DNA of 15,161 nucleotides from JABWBP01 sp964522165. GTDB taxonomy: Bacteria; Calditrichota; Calditrichia; RBG-13-44-9; J075. The DNA lies in assembly GCA_964522165.1 (NCBI GenBank), contig CAZFVV010000125.1, positions 1 to 15,161 of the forward strand. Reading direction: 5' to 3'. Each line of letters starts with the position of its first letter. Positions within the stretch are counted from its first letter, which is position 1. The notes below the pieces were generated by a model, which saw only the letters and a list, made by a program, of their open reading frames with translations, was not told the origin of the DNA and did not search any database. Made by a program: the position numbers and the translations under genes. Of this stretch, positions 14,107 to 15,161 are shown one piece after another.

Positions 14107-15144
14107 ATGAATATCGTTTTAACCTATTTGCAGCGCAACTGGCAGCGCCTGAACCTGGAACGGTTTGGCGCGCCGGGCCAGCTTTCCTGCGTGATGCTGA
14201 CCCCCGGGTTTGTGGCCTCCAGCCATATCATCGCCTTTGTGCTCAAGGCCGGGCAGTTGCAGCCGTTCCTGGTGGTCAAATTTCCCCGCCTGGCCGGCGA
14301 CCATGGGCGGCTGGATAAAGAAGTCGCCAATTTGAACCGGCTTCAGGGCCTGCGGGAGGGGGGATTCGATTCCGCCCCGGCGGTGCTGGCTTATGAGGAC
14401 TGGGGCAATTACCGCCTGTTAACCGAGACCATGGTGGGAGGAGAAATCATGCGCCGCGCTCTGGTCAAACGCCGCACCGCCGCCTGCCTGGACGCGGCCA
14501 TGGAATGGTTGCAGGAGGTCAGCCGCGCCAGCCTGGTTCCCGGCAAAACCGTGGCGAATTCATTCGAGGCCCTGGCAGAAAGCCGTTTGCAGGCATTAGA
14601 GAGCAGTTTTCCCCTGAGCGAGCGGGAAAGAGGCCTGCTCGAGCGCGCCCGGGAATTGGTAGAGCCGCTGCGCTGCGCCGCCATTCCCCTGGTGTTCGAG
14701 CATGGCGATTTTTCCGCCCCGAATATTCTGATCGACGGGAATAATCGCCTGGGAGTGGTGGATTGGGAACTGGCGGAGCCGCTGGGCCTTCCGGCGGCGG
14801 ATCTGTTGTTCTTTTTGAGCTACGTTGCCTTTTCCCGGGAGGGGGCGGAGAAGACGGATCAATATCTCAGCGCGTTTCGCCGCTCCTTTTTCGGCGCGAA
14901 AGCCTGGGCAACCCCCCATCTGCTGCGCTATAGCGAAGCCCTGGGGATTCCCCGGGAGTTGCTGAAACCCCTGTTCGTGCTCTCCTGGAGCCGCTACTTA
15001 GGCAACATGGCGGCGCGGCTGCGGGGCGCGGAAAACGGCAGCGCGCAGCTCGCCGAACAAACCGTGAGCTGGCTGCGCGGCAATCGTTATTACCGGATTT
15101 GGCAATACACCGTGGAAAATGCAGACAGTGTTTTAGTGTTATAA
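14107..15144 (+). CDS. Stand-alone APH/choline-kinase-like phosphotransferase
   Basis: 345-residue soluble kinase-like protein. Lysine VVK58 and E72 (14 residues apart, the same spacing as K302/E316 of the fusion) form the ATP-binding pair. HGDFSAPN (199-206) is the catalytic loop and DWE (219-221) the metal-binding motif, followed by an LLFFLSYVAFSR helix like LFYFFRTYASWVSR of the fusion. All key residues are present, so activity is likely. The substrate is unknown; a glycan or sugar hydroxyl is inferred. AGGAA lies about 7 bases before the ATG. The gene starts 2 bases after the methyltransferase-like gene, so the pair is the split equivalent of the fusion. The last residues (SVLVL) and the TAA are encoded by a GTGTTnnn repeat, so the native C-terminus has probably been altered. 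Confidence 0.85.
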   Translation: MNIVLTYLQRNWQRLNLERFGAPGQLSCVMLTPGFVASSHIIAFVLKAGQLQPFLVVKFPRLAGDHGRLDKEVANLNRLQGLREGGFDSAPAVLAYEDWGNYRLLTETMVGGEIMRRALVKRRTAACLDAAMEWLQEVSRASLVPGKTVANSFEALAESRLQALESSFPLSERERGLLERARELVEPLRCAAIPLVFEHGDFSAPNILIDGNNRLGVVDWELAEPLGLPAADLLFFLSYVAFSREGAEKTDQYLSAFRRSFFGAKAWATPHLLRYSEALGIPRELLKPLFVLSWSRYLGNMAARLRGAENGSAQLAEQTVSWLRGNRYYRIWQYTVENADSVLVL

Positions 15145-15161
15145 TGTTCAAGTGTTATGGT
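15128..15161. repeat. GTGTTnnn octamer array overlapping a gene end, cut by the window edge
   Basis: GTGTTTTA, GTGTTATA, ATGTTCAA, GTGTTATG, GT. Bases 15136-15161 match 8568-8593 at 24 of 26 positions. The stop codon TAA (15142-15144) spans the second and third units. The array continues past the window, where an inverted arm is expected by analogy with 8568-8656. Confidence 0.85.

Overview
The window is a gene-dense glycan-assembly locus with every supported gene on the + strand. It appears to come from a Gram-negative bacterium: it has Wzx/Wzy-type export genes, a nucleotide-heptose pathway, Shine-Dalgarno starts and moderately high GC. The taxon cannot be read from the sequence. The style (environmental bacterium with many short degenerate intergenic repeat arrays) would fit an uncultured lineage of the FCB group, but that is a guess. 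Thirteen protein genes are supported. No tRNA, rRNA, transposase or CRISPR array is seen.

Region 1 (221-3428) is a complete four-enzyme D-glycero-D-manno-heptose nucleotide module: hddC (nucleotidyltransferase), hddA (GHMP sugar kinase), gmhA (sedoheptulose-7-phosphate isomerase) and gmhB (heptose bisphosphate phosphatase). The first three genes overlap by 4 bases each. gmhB is separated from them by about 320 bases packed with three repeat types: a 7-bp tandem array, a perfect 21-bp inverted repeat and a 15-bp tandem array. Region 2 (3433-6713) holds a membrane-anchored right-handed beta-helix protein, a GT4-type glycosyltransferase and a six-helix membrane protein with an EELSWGQR motif. 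Region 3 (6815-15144) holds a methyltransferase-like/APH-kinase fusion, a nucleotidyltransferase/thymidylate-kinase-like fusion, a Wzx-type flippase, a Wzy/O-antigen-ligase-type protein, and then a second methyltransferase-like domain and a second APH kinase as two separate adjacent genes.

The likely joint role is this: make a nucleotide-activated heptose, add sugars to a lipid-linked glycan (GT4), decorate it, possibly by phosphorylation or methylation (two APH kinases, a TMK-like kinase with a nucleotidyltransferase domain, two methyltransferase-like domains), then flip and polymerise or ligate it (Wzx, Wzy). The decoration step is inference. The unusual part is the kinase set around Wzx/Wzy: the same MT-like + APH pair occurs once fused and once split.

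The second unusual layer is the non-coding DNA. Nearly every gap between operon blocks contains a short tandem array with a 7- or 8-base period, built from a constant core and 2-3 variable bases. Several are arranged as inverted arms that could fold into long imperfect hairpins. Core types are GTGTTnnn, ATGGTTnn, AATTnnn and ACGGGCG. One such array (six AATTnnn heptamers, 42 bases, exactly 14 codons) lies inside the reading frame of the nucleotidyltransferase/kinase gene. Another supplies the stop codon of the last APH gene.
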